From: Paenibacillus sabinae T27
GTDB taxonomy: Bacteria > Bacillota > Bacilli > Paenibacillales > Paenibacillaceae
Assembly (NCBI RefSeq): GCF_000612505.1
Contig: NZ_CP004078.1
Span: 4,983,001 to 5,047,000 of the forward strand
DNA length: 64,000 nt
Direction of reading: 5' to 3'
Shown: one piece after another, positions 35,800-44,502 of the stretch
Layout: each line of letters starts with the position of its first letter
How positions within the stretch are numbered: the first letter of the stretch is position 1
The notes under the pieces: model-generated
Seen by the model: the letters and a program-made list of their open reading frames with translations, nothing else
Database searches by the model: none
Told to the model about the DNA's origin: nothing
Position numbers and translations under genes: made by a program

Positions 35800-36440
35800 A
35801 TTACCATTTTTTTGGAAAAAGCAGTGTGTATACCATCATTACTTAATGTCTTCCAGCTCAAGTCTCCCTACACTCCTTCACCCGCTTTCTTCAACTCACA
35901 TCCATAATATCCTAATACAAACACGAAATTGGGATGCACAGGATGAGACCCTAGACGCGAGATAATGCTCGGAGAACAGCAGAACGATGAAGGTGTAGAC
36001 CATCGACAGGTTTATTTTGGAGGGACATAAACTTCGGATTGAGGAAGTCAGCAAGATGACGAAGCCGACGACGGGGATCAGATAAACGCTATTTCTTCTT
36101 GCTGCCGACGATGCAAGCAGAAACCGTTGACAGAATTGAGTTGGCACTCATACTGCATGCTGCCAAACCACTTGAACCAGCAGAAGAATAATCCCGTCAG
36201 CAAGTTGATCTTCCCAGTCAATTCCCTTAAGGCTAAATCCCCACTTACATAACCTTTTGACTGAAGAGGGCTGCCACTTCCTTCGAAAGACCTCTACCTG
36301 GTATTCAGCGAGAATCTAATATGAGCCTGAATTCGTGAAACAAAATTTTGAAAAGGTTAGAAAAGTAAACTCCGGTGAAGTAAACTGAAGAAAACAGGAA
36401 GAAATTCACGTTTTCTCATCCTCACCTTGGAGATACTCTA
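35800..36440. other. Decayed region with membrane-protein fragments
   Basis: No intact gene. On the minus strand, about 35896-36230, two frames carry hydrophobic runs (RNSVYLIPVVGFVILLTSSI and SMVYTFIVLLFSEHYLA in one, LTGKINLLTGLFFCWFKWF in the other) that look like one membrane protein broken by frameshift. I cannot name the family. The rest holds nothing recognisable. Confidence 0.35.
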
Positions 36441-37121
36441 TGGTTCCCGTTCGTTTTTAGCTGGATCAGTCCGTGGAATGGCTGACCGCTCATTCCAGTT
36501 TGGCGCTCGTTGAATTTGAACGTGTGTCTCACGGAACACGTCGATTTCATCGTCAAGCGCAGCCTGTGCCGGGAATTGCCGGAAGAATGACTACTGATCG
36601 CCAGGGAGGGCGGCATGTGCTATGAACAACGGGAAGGCAAACGAGTCTACCTCGGTACCAGGGCGTGGACGGACAAGAAGCTGAAACGTCCGATTCGCGC
36701 GGTTTATCACGTCATTGAGCGAACCATGGAAGCGGACGGGCAACTTCTGCTGACGCCGCGGATCGAGGCGCAAGTGTTTTTCACCACACTGACGTGTTCG
36801 CCATGGCAAGTGCTCCAGCTCTACGGTGACCATGCGACGAGCGAACAGTTTCACAGCGAACTCAAGACCGACCTGAACCTGGAATGCTTGCCCTCGAGGA
36901 CATTCGCCACGAACGATTTGGTGCAGTATGCAGGCTTGATTGCCTATAGTCTGCTACGAGCCATCGGGCAAATTTCACTGCAAGAGCCGGATGCTCCGGT
37001 ACGCATGAGGTGTATCACAGACGGGTGAAAACGGTCATTAAGAATCTGATTGGGCTAGCCTCACGCTTGGTGGAGCATGCCAGACAGACCAAGCTCCGCT
37101 TTAGGCGGCACAGCTCTTGAT
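36440..37121 (+). pseudogene. IS1380-family transposase, broken
   Basis: The C-terminal half of an IS1380-type transposase is spread over three frames. One piece (about 36548-36592) has VDFIVKRSL. The largest (36615-37028) has LYGDHATSEQFHSELKTDL, then FATNDLVQYAGLIAYSLLR, with the conserved catalytic Glu region of the family. The last (about 37006-37121) continues YHRRVKTVIKNLIGLASRLVEHA to the end. The stop and frameshifts make it inactive, and no terminal inverted repeats were recognised. Confidence 0.75.
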
Positions 37122-37149
37122 TTCCAACGTTTCGACGGATTTACATGAC

Positions 37150-37428
37150 GTTGTCTGGGTGGGTGTGTCAATCACGCCCAAGCACTATTCCTGGCTGAAT
37201 CAGACCGAGGTTTGGTTCAGCATTTTGGTTCACAGTCTGCTCAAGCGCATCAGCTTCACCAGCACGTTGAATCTACAGAAAAAAGTGTTTCAGTTTATTG
37301 ACTACTTCAACGCCACCACGGCTAAACCATTCAGGTGGACGTATAAGGGCAAAGCTCTCTGTTTTTATTGTTGTTGGATTTTATGTTTTAGTGCACTAAC
37401 TGATCGTAATTTCACTAGAATTCCTTAG
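37150..37428 (+). pseudogene. IS630-family transposase C-terminal fragment
   Basis: About 70 residues match the end of IS630-type DDE transposases: ITPKHYSWLNQTEVWFSIL (with the third catalytic acidic residue), LLKRISFTSTLNLQKKVFQFIDYFNATTAKPFRWTYKGK. The N-terminal two-thirds are absent. It directly follows the IS1380 remnant and runs into the end of the GH32 fragment. Confidence 0.75.
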
Positions 37429-38259
37429 TTTTAGGTAATCTAAATGTACATGTCCATCTGTCCATAGTCTCAATCCATCTGAAGACAAATCATTTAATAT
37501 TAAATTACTTAGCACGTATTCCCCGTCATTGATGAATACTTCGACGGCATTCCTGTCCACTAATATTTCCAGCTTAATTTTCCCCTCTTTCGGGTGTACA
37601 ATCACTCTTTGCGGTCTGTTGAACTCTTCAACATCAACCTTGATCCTTGAATATTCCCTATTAAACACAAATTCATTTATTGATTTATCATAGGTCAGAT
37701 CTGCATGCTGCCCGTCCCCATCTCTAACAGCAAACCCAAACTTTCCTTCCGTTAAATCTGCAACATCTATTTGGGTCTCAATAGAATAAGAACGTCCATG
37801 AAAATCTTTAAAAATATTCTCTTGACCCGTGTGTATATCTCCTCCTCTTATATCCATAATTATAGGAAAATCGTCCAGAAGGTTCCACACTGGTTTTTGC
37901 ACCAGCTTTAATCCGTCAGGTGCTGTTTTTAACCGTATTTCTCTTACAATACTCGCATTTCCATTAAACGTATCCCACGGGAGCTTCCCTGCGTAATTCC
38001 AATTATTCATCCACGAAATGAAGTACCGGAAGTTCCCATTTGTATACGGAGCATCCCAAGTAACCCCTGTATAAGAGTCTGCGCCCTGCTCCAGCCATTT
38101 GACATTAGTTACAGCATAAAACTCCCTTCCGTCAAAATCACCTACAAAGTAACTGGAGCCTGTTGTTAAACCATAATTAAACCCGTTTCCCCCGATCATC
38201 AAGACCCATTTTTTATTATCGCTATTGTCATCGACGTTCAGCTGAAAAAGATCAGGACA
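37396..38259 (-). pseudogene. GH32 (levanase/sucrase-type) gene, C-terminal part
   Basis: The frame encodes about 285 residues, from CPDLFQLNVDDN through KKWVLMIGGNGF, the GH32 tail FYAVTNVKWLEQGADSY-TW-DAPYTNGNFRYFISWMNNW, and the C-terminal beta-sandwich ending YLKLRNSSEITIS. GH32 enzymes cleave sucrose or fructans. The piece begins exactly where the IS605-type element is inserted, right after the codon for the catalytic Glu of the ECPDL motif. A possible internal start at 38202 would give a protein without catalytic residues. Its other part lies at 39821-40115. Confidence 0.85.
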
Positions 38260-39820
38260 TTGAACTCTCCCCCACTTAGCTTACGCCTGAAGTGGGGGCT
38301 TCTGTTGGCATCGATACAGGGTTGCACACGCTTGGGAGCTTCATGTTTGAAGTCTCAGTGCCTGTTGCACCCTAATGAGGGAAGCCAACGTCCAATACGT
38401 TCGTTTTGCCAATGAAGGGTCTTTGGCCTCCAAGGACAACCACCTCATTTCAGATGTGGATTTTTGTATATTACGTAGCACGTATCGTGCGCCGATGTTA
38501 TACGAGGCATTAAGGTCTGCGTGATACATTTTGCCTGTTGTGAATACAGCAACATCCCGCTTTGTGTTGCGTTGTACAAATCCACTGCCGTCAAAAGCAA
38601 GCGCACTGGTATTCGCCGGATTGACCATGGAAACCCGCATCCCCAAGAAATGCGCCATCTCGGTCACTTTCGTTTGGATGCACCGTTTCGCCCAAAACTG
38701 GAGCTTGGCACGAAACCGCTTGGCTCCCCACGTTCCTTTAGGCAGACGCATCTTTCCTAAATACTCCATGACAATGACATCTGCACGGTGCTTTTGGGCA
38801 AAGGCGAGGATTTGATGTGCGGTATCGTGGACGATATGCGTCTGTAAGCCGTTTATCCGCCGCCAGAAATTCGGTTTTGTACCTATACCGGATTGTCGCT
38901 GGGCTTGTTTCAGTTTGCCTGTGATTTGGCGCATCCGGTCTTTCTCTTTGGCTTGGTTGATAAAGGTCCTCGCCAAGACAGTGCCGCTTGCGTCCATCAC
39001 GGAACAAACTGCGGAATTCGTTAATCCTAAATCAACGGCACACACCCGCTGTTTGGAAGGTTCCGTCTGAGTCAGCTTCACATCCCCTTCATAAGCGATA
39101 TGAAGGGCATAGCGTTTTCCTGTTCGAACCAATGTGGGGCTGCATTCTTTCATGCTCCACACGTTACGTTTAAATAGGTCTTGCCCCTTAAAGGTAATGG
39201 GGAGCCAGACCCAGTCACCTTGATGAAATACTTTGATGTTGGCTGTCGTATGAGAGGTTCGTATGAACATGTTGCCTTTGTACAAGCAAGGGAACGCCTG
39301 ATGCTGGGCCTGGAGTATCGGAGGTTTCTTCGAAAAGCGTTTCCCTTCTTGCTGGGCGTGTTGCCGCTCGGCTTGCCAAAGCTCAAAACGGGAATGATGG
39401 CTTTTCACAATACCAAACGCTTCGGCAATGGCACTTCTGCGGAAGTACGAAGGAAACTTATAAAAGCGTTGATCAAACTCGGTGTAGAGTGGATCCGGGT
39501 TGTGCCTGGTACGATGAGTCAGCCGTTCTACCGCTGTCACCACCGCTTGAGTGGATAACGATTTCAAGGCCATAAACTGCTCTTGAATGACTGTAATCAA
39601 AAACGACAGCGCCTCTTGGTATACATGGAGAGTCGCATCCAGCATGCGATGGTGAGACGTAATCGGATGTTTGAGTGTTTTGACCACCTTCATGAGATAC
39701 GCCTCCATCGCAAGGTTTATGAGTCTAGCATAACACAAGAACGTATGTTTGGTAAAACGAACGTGTCTAACCCCACCTTCGCTGTTGGCTTAGAGGTGGA
39801 GGACTCCGACACTAAATCTG
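38260..39820 (-). mobile_element. IS200/IS605-family element with tnpB only
   Basis: A 1561-bp insertion inside the GH32 gene. Boundaries follow from restoring the gene: ATTGAA on one side joins TGTCCTGATC on the other, giving G-I-I-E-C-P-D-L. The element's right end (minus orientation) has a 9-bp hairpin (CCCCCACTT / AAGTGGGGG) and terminates in TTCAA, matching the TCAA-type right cleavage site of the family. There is no terminal inverted repeat and no target duplication, as expected. No tnpA is present, so it cannot move by itself. Confidence 0.85.
38341..39693 (-). CDS. tnpB: TnpB-type RNA-guided nuclease (IS605/IS1341), zinc-ribbon-less
   Basis: This 450-residue TnpB keeps the split RuvC motifs: Asp in CAVDLGLTNSAVC, Glu in VIVMEYLGKM and Asp in YHADLNASYNIGARY. 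The segment that usually holds a CxxC...CxxC zinc ribbon reads NTSALAFDGSGFVQRNTKRD and has no Cys. TnpB proteins use an RNA read from the element's right end plus flank to cut DNA next to a TAM. ATG at 39693 has GGAGG eight bases upstream; an ATG at 39708 is less likely. The frame is intact, so it may be functional. Confidence 0.88.
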   Translation of the reverse strand: MKVVKTLKHPITSHHRMLDATLHVYQEALSFLITVIQEQFMALKSLSTQAVVTAVERLTHRTRHNPDPLYTEFDQRFYKFPSYFRRSAIAEAFGIVKSHHSRFELWQAERQHAQQEGKRFSKKPPILQAQHQAFPCLYKGNMFIRTSHTTANIKVFHQGDWVWLPITFKGQDLFKRNVWSMKECSPTLVRTGKRYALHIAYEGDVKLTQTEPSKQRVCAVDLGLTNSAVCSVMDASGTVLARTFINQAKEKDRMRQITGKLKQAQRQSGIGTKPNFWRRINGLQTHIVHDTAHQILAFAQKHRADVIVMEYLGKMRLPKGTWGAKRFRAKLQFWAKRCIQTKVTEMAHFLGMRVSMVNPANTSALAFDGSGFVQRNTKRDVAVFTTGKMYHADLNASYNIGARYVLRNIQKSTSEMRWLSLEAKDPSLAKRTYWTLASLIRVQQALRLQT

Positions 39821-40115
39821 TTCAATAATTCCAATATCCTGTCTTACAAAAGAAGAAGTATACTCCCAGTCTTTTAAGTTGGAAGATGTATAAAATCCCA
39901 CTTTATCTCTTTCTGCCAATAGCATGACCCACTTTTTGGTTTGTTCATGCCAAATGATTTTAGGATCTCTAAAATCGGCACTTCCTGTTGGGTTATGCTG
40001 GACGATACTATAATATTTAAAGGTATTTCCGCCATCTGTACTATACCAAAAGTTGTGCGGGAAAACCGAAGTAAAACGGATAGCGGATATGAAGTGGAAG
40101 TGAAGCTTTTTTCTG
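39821..40115 (-). pseudogene. GH32 gene, central part upstream of the insertion
   Basis: In one frame the minus strand reads ...FPHNFWYSTDGGNTFKYYSIV, NPTGSADFRDPKIIWH, KKWVMLLAERDKVGFYTSSNLKDWEY and ends DIGIIE at the element junction. The RDPK box (transition-state Asp) is intact. The N-terminal region with the nucleophile motif (WMNDPNG) is gone; beyond about 40115 the frame is unrelated and meets the terminator of metQ. So the gene was both truncated and interrupted. Confidence 0.8.
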
Positions 40116-40141
40116 AGGAAACATGCGGTGGGCCAAAATGA

Positions 40142-40182
40142 AACCGGCCGGCCAAGGATGAACCCCTTGACCGGCCGTATTG
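40142..40182 (-). terminator. Terminator of metQ
   Basis: GGCCGGTCAAGG pairs with CCTTGGCCGG on the minus strand past the metQ stop; a short T-rich run (TTTCATTTT) follows. Confidence 0.65.
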
Positions 40183-40202
40183 TTTGTTTTTGCTAAGAAC
40201 TC

Positions 40203-41057
40203 TTAGAATGCAGGCACAACGGCTACGCCGTATTTATCTTCGATGAATTTTTTGACCTCTGGACTTGTCAGGGCTTCATCCAGCTTCTTGATTTCCTCGC
40301 GGTTCTCATCGCCCTTGCGGACCACCACTACGTTGGCGTAAGGAGAATTCGCGTCTTCGCGGAACAGCGCCGACTTGGGATCGATTTTAGCCTCGAGGAC
40401 GAGGTTGGTATTAATGATCGCTCCGTCCAGATCGGGCAGCGAACGCGGCAGCGTGGCGGCATCCGCTTCGACAAACTCCAGATTATGCGGGTTATCCACG
40501 ATATCTTTGGGAGTCGCCTCGTAAGTCGTAATACCATCCTTCAGCTTGATAAACCCCTGCTGCTGAAGCAGGACAAGCGCCCGGTATTCGTTGGAAGGAT
40601 TGTTCGGAATGCCGATTTTCGCGCCGTGCGGGATTTCGTCCTTGCTCTTCAGCTTCTCCGAGTAGAAGCCGATCGGTTCCACATGAACTTTAGCCGTAAC
40701 TACGAAATCATAGCCCTTCTCTCCCTTAACGGAATCCAGATAAGGAACGTGCTGGAAGTAGTTGGCATCAATCTGTTTCTCCTGGAGAGCAGGATTTAGC
40801 TGTCCGTCATCATCCAGCGTAACGACCTCCAGATTGACGCCTTCTTCTTTCAGCTTCGGCTTGATAAACTCCAGAATCTCGGCATGCGGCACAGCCGACG
40901 CCCCTACCTTGATTGTTACTTCCTTGGGCGCTTCACTTGCAGCCGTGCTGGCCTGCGGAGCCGCCGCCTCCCCGTTTCCGTTCTGCGATCCGCAGCCGGC
41001 CAGGATTCCTGTCGCCACAATGACCGCCGCAAACCATATGTTTCTTTTTCTCGCCAT
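40203..41057 (-). CDS. metQ: MetQ/NlpA-family substrate-binding lipoprotein
   Basis: The 284 residues begin with a lipoprotein signal (ATGILAGC, Cys about 22). The body is typical of methionine-binding MetQ: IKVGASAVPHAEILEFIKPKLKEEG, EKQIDANYFQHVPYL, GAKIGIPNNPSNEYRALVLLQQQG and a DLDGAIINTN region. It delivers methionine or a related compound to MetNI. It is last in a metN-metI-metQ operon. Confidence 0.92.
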   Translation of the reverse strand: MARKRNIWFAAVIVATGILAGCGSQNGNGEAAAPQASTAASEAPKEVTIKVGASAVPHAEILEFIKPKLKEEGVNLEVVTLDDDGQLNPALQEKQIDANYFQHVPYLDSVKGEKGYDFVVTAKVHVEPIGFYSEKLKSKDEIPHGAKIGIPNNPSNEYRALVLLQQQGFIKLKDGITTYEATPKDIVDNPHNLEFVEADAATLPRSLPDLDGAIINTNLVLEAKIDPKSALFREDANSPYANVVVVRKGDENREEIKKLDEALTSPEVKKFIEDKYGVAVVPAF

Positions 41058-41108
41058 CCCAATCCCTGCTTTCTCTGAAATATGTATGTAAAAAAGTATT
41101 ACTACGCT

Positions 41109-41777
41109 TTAGCCGTTCTTGCAGCGTCTCCGGTCAATGGAGCGGGCGATATAGTCGCCGGACCATTGGATAAGCTGCACAATCAAGATGATAAGAAGGA
41201 CTGTACCGAGCAAAATATCGGTCCGGAACCGTTGATAGCCGAAGCGGATCGCCAGGCTCCCTAGTCCCCCCGCGCCGATGGCTCCCGCCACCGCCGTGAA
41301 TTCGGTAATAGATATGACGGCGATCGTCATCCCCCGGACCAGAGCGGGCAGAGCTTCGGGTATAAGCACCTGCAGAATGATGGTGAACGGCCCCGCGCCT
41401 ACCGATTTCGCCGCTTCGATCTTGCCGTCCTCCACTTCGCGCAGGGCATTCTCGATAATTCTTCCCAGAAACGGGGCGGCGCCGATGGATAATGAGACAA
41501 TCGCCGCTGTCGGGCCGAGCGTTGTGCCCACAATCAGCCGTGATAACGGCAGCAAAATCACAATCAGAATGATAAAGGGGATCGAGCGCACGCCGTTGAT
41601 GGCGGTGCTGATTACCCGGTTGACTCCGGGAGCGGAGAGGATTCCTCCCTTCTCCGTAACGACCAGCGTAATCCCAAGCAGCGTTCCCAGAAACAGCGCG
41701 AAGACCGACGACCACGCCACCATGTACAGCGTCTCCCGCAATCCTTCCCACAGCAATTCGGCCAGATCGTCTCTCAT
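41109..41777 (-). CDS. metI: MetI-type ABC permease
   Basis: This 222-residue permease has five membrane helices and the family signature FIILIVILLPLSRLIVGTTLG with the EAA loop IEAAKSVGAGPFTIILQVLIPEALPALVRG. ATG at 41777 has AAGGAGG about ten bases upstream and overlaps the metN stop by four bases, so the two are translationally coupled. Confidence 0.92.
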   Translation of the reverse strand: MRDDLAELLWEGLRETLYMVAWSSVFALFLGTLLGITLVVTEKGGILSAPGVNRVISTAINGVRSIPFIILIVILLPLSRLIVGTTLGPTAAIVSLSIGAAPFLGRIIENALREVEDGKIEAAKSVGAGPFTIILQVLIPEALPALVRGMTIAVISITEFTAVAGAIGAGGLGSLAIRFGYQRFRTDILLGTVLLIILIVQLIQWSGDYIARSIDRRRCKNG

Positions 41778-42571
41778 CGCAGCACAGCCTCCTTTTCCTG
41801 CTCCGGAGTGTCGCCGTGCTGCCCGCTCTTGTAGAAGTCGAAAATTCCGGCGAACCGCTTGGCCGTATCGCTCTGCGGGTCTTGAAACAGCTGGCGGACG
41901 GGAGCGCTCTCGACGATGCGTCCTCCCTCTATCACGGCGGCGCCGCTGCAAATGTGGCGGAGAACATCCATTTCATGCGTAATCAGCACGATCGTAAGGC
42001 CGAGGTTGCGGTTAATATCCCCGAGCAGCTCCAGAATGGAATAGGTCGTCTGCGGATCCAGCGCCGAGGTCGCTTCGTCCGACAGCAGCACGTCCGGCTC
42101 TCCGGCCAGCGCCCTGGCTATGCCTACCCGCTGCTTCTGCCCCCCGCTCAGCTGGGAAGGATAGCTGCTAGCCTTGTTCGCAAGCTTCACCAGCTCCAGA
42201 ATGTCCCCGACGCGCCGCTTCACCTCCGACTTGGGATAACCCGCCACCTTCAGCGGAAACGCGACATTTTCGAATACCGTCTTGGAATCGAACAAGTTAA
42301 ACTGCTGAAAAATCATCCCGATCTTGCGGCGGGCCAGCCGAAGTTCACGCTCCTTAAGGTTGGTGATGACCGTCTCGCCGATCACAATGCGGCCCGAATC
42401 CGGCTCCTCCAGCCGGTTCAGACAGCGGATCAGTGTGGACTTCCCGGCACCGCTGAAGCCGATGATGCCGAATATCTCACCTTTCTCGATCTGAAGATTA
42501 ATATCCTGAAGCGCCGGAACCGTTCCGCTGCGCGTCCGGTAGCTCTTGTTCAGATTAGTAACGGTGATCAT
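41774..42571 (-). CDS. metN: MetN-type ABC ATPase lacking the regulatory domain
   Basis: The 265 residues contain Walker A GFSGAGKST, Q-loop MIFQQFNLFDSKTV, signature LSGGQKQRVGIARAL, Walker B LLSDEATSALDP and switch His in LITHEMDV. Typical MetN has about 340 residues with a C-terminal NIL/ACT domain that binds methionine and inhibits transport. Here the protein stops soon after the ATPase core, so this feedback should be missing. It leads the metNIQ operon. Confidence 0.9.
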   Translation of the reverse strand: MITVTNLNKSYRTRSGTVPALQDINLQIEKGEIFGIIGFSGAGKSTLIRCLNRLEEPDSGRIVIGETVITNLKERELRLARRKIGMIFQQFNLFDSKTVFENVAFPLKVAGYPKSEVKRRVGDILELVKLANKASSYPSQLSGGQKQRVGIARALAGEPDVLLSDEATSALDPQTTYSILELLGDINRNLGLTIVLITHEMDVLRHICSGAAVIEGGRIVESAPVRQLFQDPQSDTAKRFAGIFDFYKSGQHGDTPEQEKEAVLR

Positions 42572-42591
42572 GCCCGAACCGCCTTCTTTCC

Positions 42592-42645
42592 AAAAAATAA
42601 AAAAATCAAGCCACTTCGCCTGAACGGCGTCACTTTGGCTTGATT
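42592..42645 (-). terminator. Terminator in the metN leader (possible attenuator)
   Basis: On the minus strand AATCAAGCCA (42636-42645 side) pairs with TGGCTTGATT (42604-42613 side), a 10-bp stem with an internal GCC/GGC pair, then TTTTTTTATTTTTT. It lies between the promoter and the metN ribosome site. Confidence 0.75.
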
Positions 42646-42708
42646 TCCAGTCAACTGGTCAATCAATCATAATTCCTATTAAATCAATGAGATTAATTGT
42701 TAATTAAT

Positions 42709-42737
42709 AATATAGAATACCCGCTATTTGATGTCAA
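42709..42737 (-). promoter_or_regulatory. Promoter of metNIQ
   Basis: On the minus strand TTGACA (42732-42737) and TATATT (42709-42714) are separated by exactly 17 bases. The transcript would carry a leader of about 130 nucleotides. Confidence 0.65.
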
Positions 42738-42792
42738 TCCCCATTTTCAGCTAGACCAAACGATAGGGGCGAAGCTTATAAAGTCTTATATT

Positions 42793-42835
42793 TCAAAAAA
42801 AGCGCACCCCCAAGGCTTTCGGGTGTACGCTTTTC
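42793..42835 (-). terminator. Terminator of the pyrimidine-degradation operon
   Basis: Stem AGCGTACACCC/GGGTGCGCT with a small bulge, followed on the minus strand by TTTTTTT. It is 17 bases past the stop of the 73-residue gene. Confidence 0.8.
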
Positions 42836-42851
42836 ATGTATGGTGAGACGT

Positions 42852-43073
42852 CTACTGCGCCTTCTGCAAGCCCGCAAAAACGAGCGTCGTCACATATTTT
42901 CGGGCATCCGCCGTCAACAACATTAGCTCAACGCTTCCGCTCCCCGGCTCTCCTCCGTCAAATTTCACTTTGGCTCCGTCCAGCGTTTCCAGCATACCGG
43001 TAACGGTATAGCCTTGATCTAGCAGAGCGTCGATATCCTGCTTCTCTTTGGCGTAATCATCGTATGCGGACAT
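42852..43073 (-). CDS. Small conserved-looking protein of unknown function
   Basis: These 73 residues start MSAYDDYAKEKQDIDALLDQ and end with TTLVFAGLQKAQ; I do not recognise the family. A helix is predicted at the N-terminus, followed by strands with Gly turns. There are no Cys, membrane segments or known motifs. Its ATG overlaps the dihydropyrimidinase stop (TAATG), so it is translationally coupled to hydA and precedes the operon terminator. A role in pyrimidine degradation is implied by position only. Confidence 0.7.
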   Translation of the reverse strand: MSAYDDYAKEKQDIDALLDQGYTVTGMLETLDGAKVKFDGGEPGSGSVELMLLTADARKYVTTLVFAGLQKAQ

Positions 43074-44500
43074 TAAACCACCCCTCCACTGATCTCGGCT
43101 TTGGCCGGCACCACCGGTGCGGTTCCAAACCGTTTACGCTGCAAATACTTGCCGGCGCCCGCCTTGCCCACGAACTGTTTGTCGCGGATGACGAACTCGC
43201 CGCGGCTCAGTACGGATACCGGCTCTCCCTTCACCTCAAAGCCTTCAAAGGCATTATAGTCGACGTTCATATGATGGGTTTCGGCGGAAAGGGTCCGCTG
43301 CACCGACGGATCGAAAATGACGATATCGGCGTCGCTGCCGACGGCAATCGTTCCTTTTTGCGGGAACAGGCCAAATAGCTTCGCGCTGGTCGTCGAGATA
43401 ATGTCCACGAACTTGTTCAGGGAGATGCGACCTTTTTCCACACCCTCCGAGTACAAAATGGTGAACCGGTCTTCAATCGTCGGCCCGCCGTTCGGAATTT
43501 TCGAGAAGTCGCCGAGACCCAGCTCCTTCTGGCCCTTGAAGTTAAAGGAGCATTGGTCGGAGCCGATCGTCTGCAGACTGCCGTTCCAGAGGGATTTCCA
43601 CAGCACGTCCTGATTCCACTGCTCGCGCAGCGGCGGGGACCATACATATTTGGCGCCCTCAAAGTTCGGCTTCTCAAGCGCGGTCTGGTCAAGCACCAGA
43701 TACTGCGGGCAGGTCTCGCCGTAGACGCGCAGCCCCTTCTTGCGGGCCTCCTCGATCTTCCACGCCGCTTCGGCGCAGGTTACATGCACCACATACAGCT
43801 GCGAATCGGTAAGCTCGGTCAAATAGGCGGCGCGGCCCGTGGCCTCGCCCTCCAGCTCAGGCGGCCGGGTCAGCGCATGGTAGATCGGATCGGTGTTGCC
43901 CTCGGCCAGCGCTTTGCTGACGAGGTAGTCGATCACATCGCCGTTCTCGGCGTGGACCATGACGAGCGCGCCCTCTTTTTTCGCGGCCTGGAGCGTCTTG
44001 TAGAGCGTGCCGTCGTCGGCCTGAAGCACATTTTTGTAAGCCATGAACACTTTAAGGGAAGTGATGCCTTCGTTCTCGATAATTTGCGGTAGCTCCGCGA
44101 GCACCTGGTCGTTCAGCTCGGACACCATCAGGTGGAAGCTGTAGTCGATCACGGCTTTGTCCTGCGACTTCTCATGCCAGGTATTCACCGCCTGCTGAAG
44201 CGGCAGCCCCTTGCTCGTCAGGCAGAAGTCGATCACCGTTGTCGTTCCGCCGTAGGCGGCGGCGATGGTACCCGTCTCGAAGTCGTCGGCTGTCACGGTG
44301 CCGCCAAACGGCATATCCAGATGCGTATGCGGGTCGATCCCGCCCGGGAAGACATAACAGCCGGAAGCGTCGACGATCTCGGCGGCTTCCGCTTGCAGGT
44401 TAAGCCCGATTTCCGTAATGATGCCATTCTCGATCGCGACATCCCCGGTAAACGTGTCCGCTGCCGTTACAATCGTTCCGTTCTTGATGATCTTCTTCAT
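43073..44500 (-). CDS. hydA: Dihydropyrimidinase
   Basis: This 475-residue amidohydrolase opens dihydrouracil or dihydrothymine to the N-carbamoyl amino acid. The metal site is visible: DPHTHLDMPFGG (two His), the carbamylated Lys in SLKVFMAYKN, MVHAENGDVI, VHVTCAEA and the Asp of GSDQCSFNF. It starts with MKKIIKNGTIVTA, and the ATG at 44500 follows GAGGTGG. The operon order preT-preA-hydA fixes the pathway. Confidence 0.95.
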   Translation of the reverse strand: MKKIIKNGTIVTAADTFTGDVAIENGIITEIGLNLQAEAAEIVDASGCYVFPGGIDPHTHLDMPFGGTVTADDFETGTIAAAYGGTTTVIDFCLTSKGLPLQQAVNTWHEKSQDKAVIDYSFHLMVSELNDQVLAELPQIIENEGITSLKVFMAYKNVLQADDGTLYKTLQAAKKEGALVMVHAENGDVIDYLVSKALAEGNTDPIYHALTRPPELEGEATGRAAYLTELTDSQLYVVHVTCAEAAWKIEEARKKGLRVYGETCPQYLVLDQTALEKPNFEGAKYVWSPPLREQWNQDVLWKSLWNGSLQTIGSDQCSFNFKGQKELGLGDFSKIPNGGPTIEDRFTILYSEGVEKGRISLNKFVDIISTTSAKLFGLFPQKGTIAVGSDADIVIFDPSVQRTLSAETHHMNVDYNAFEGFEVKGEPVSVLSRGEFVIRDKQFVGKAGAGKYLQRKRFGTAPVVPAKAEISGGVV

Positions 44501-44502
44501 CC

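Noticed and set aside
37396..38202. Intact GH32 enzyme
   Set aside because: The frame begins after the catalytic motif and continues upstream into the interrupted gene; it lacks the nucleophile and acid/base residues.
42592..42737. S-box or T-box in the metN leader
   Set aside because: The conserved cores are missing and the leader is too short for a standard T-box.
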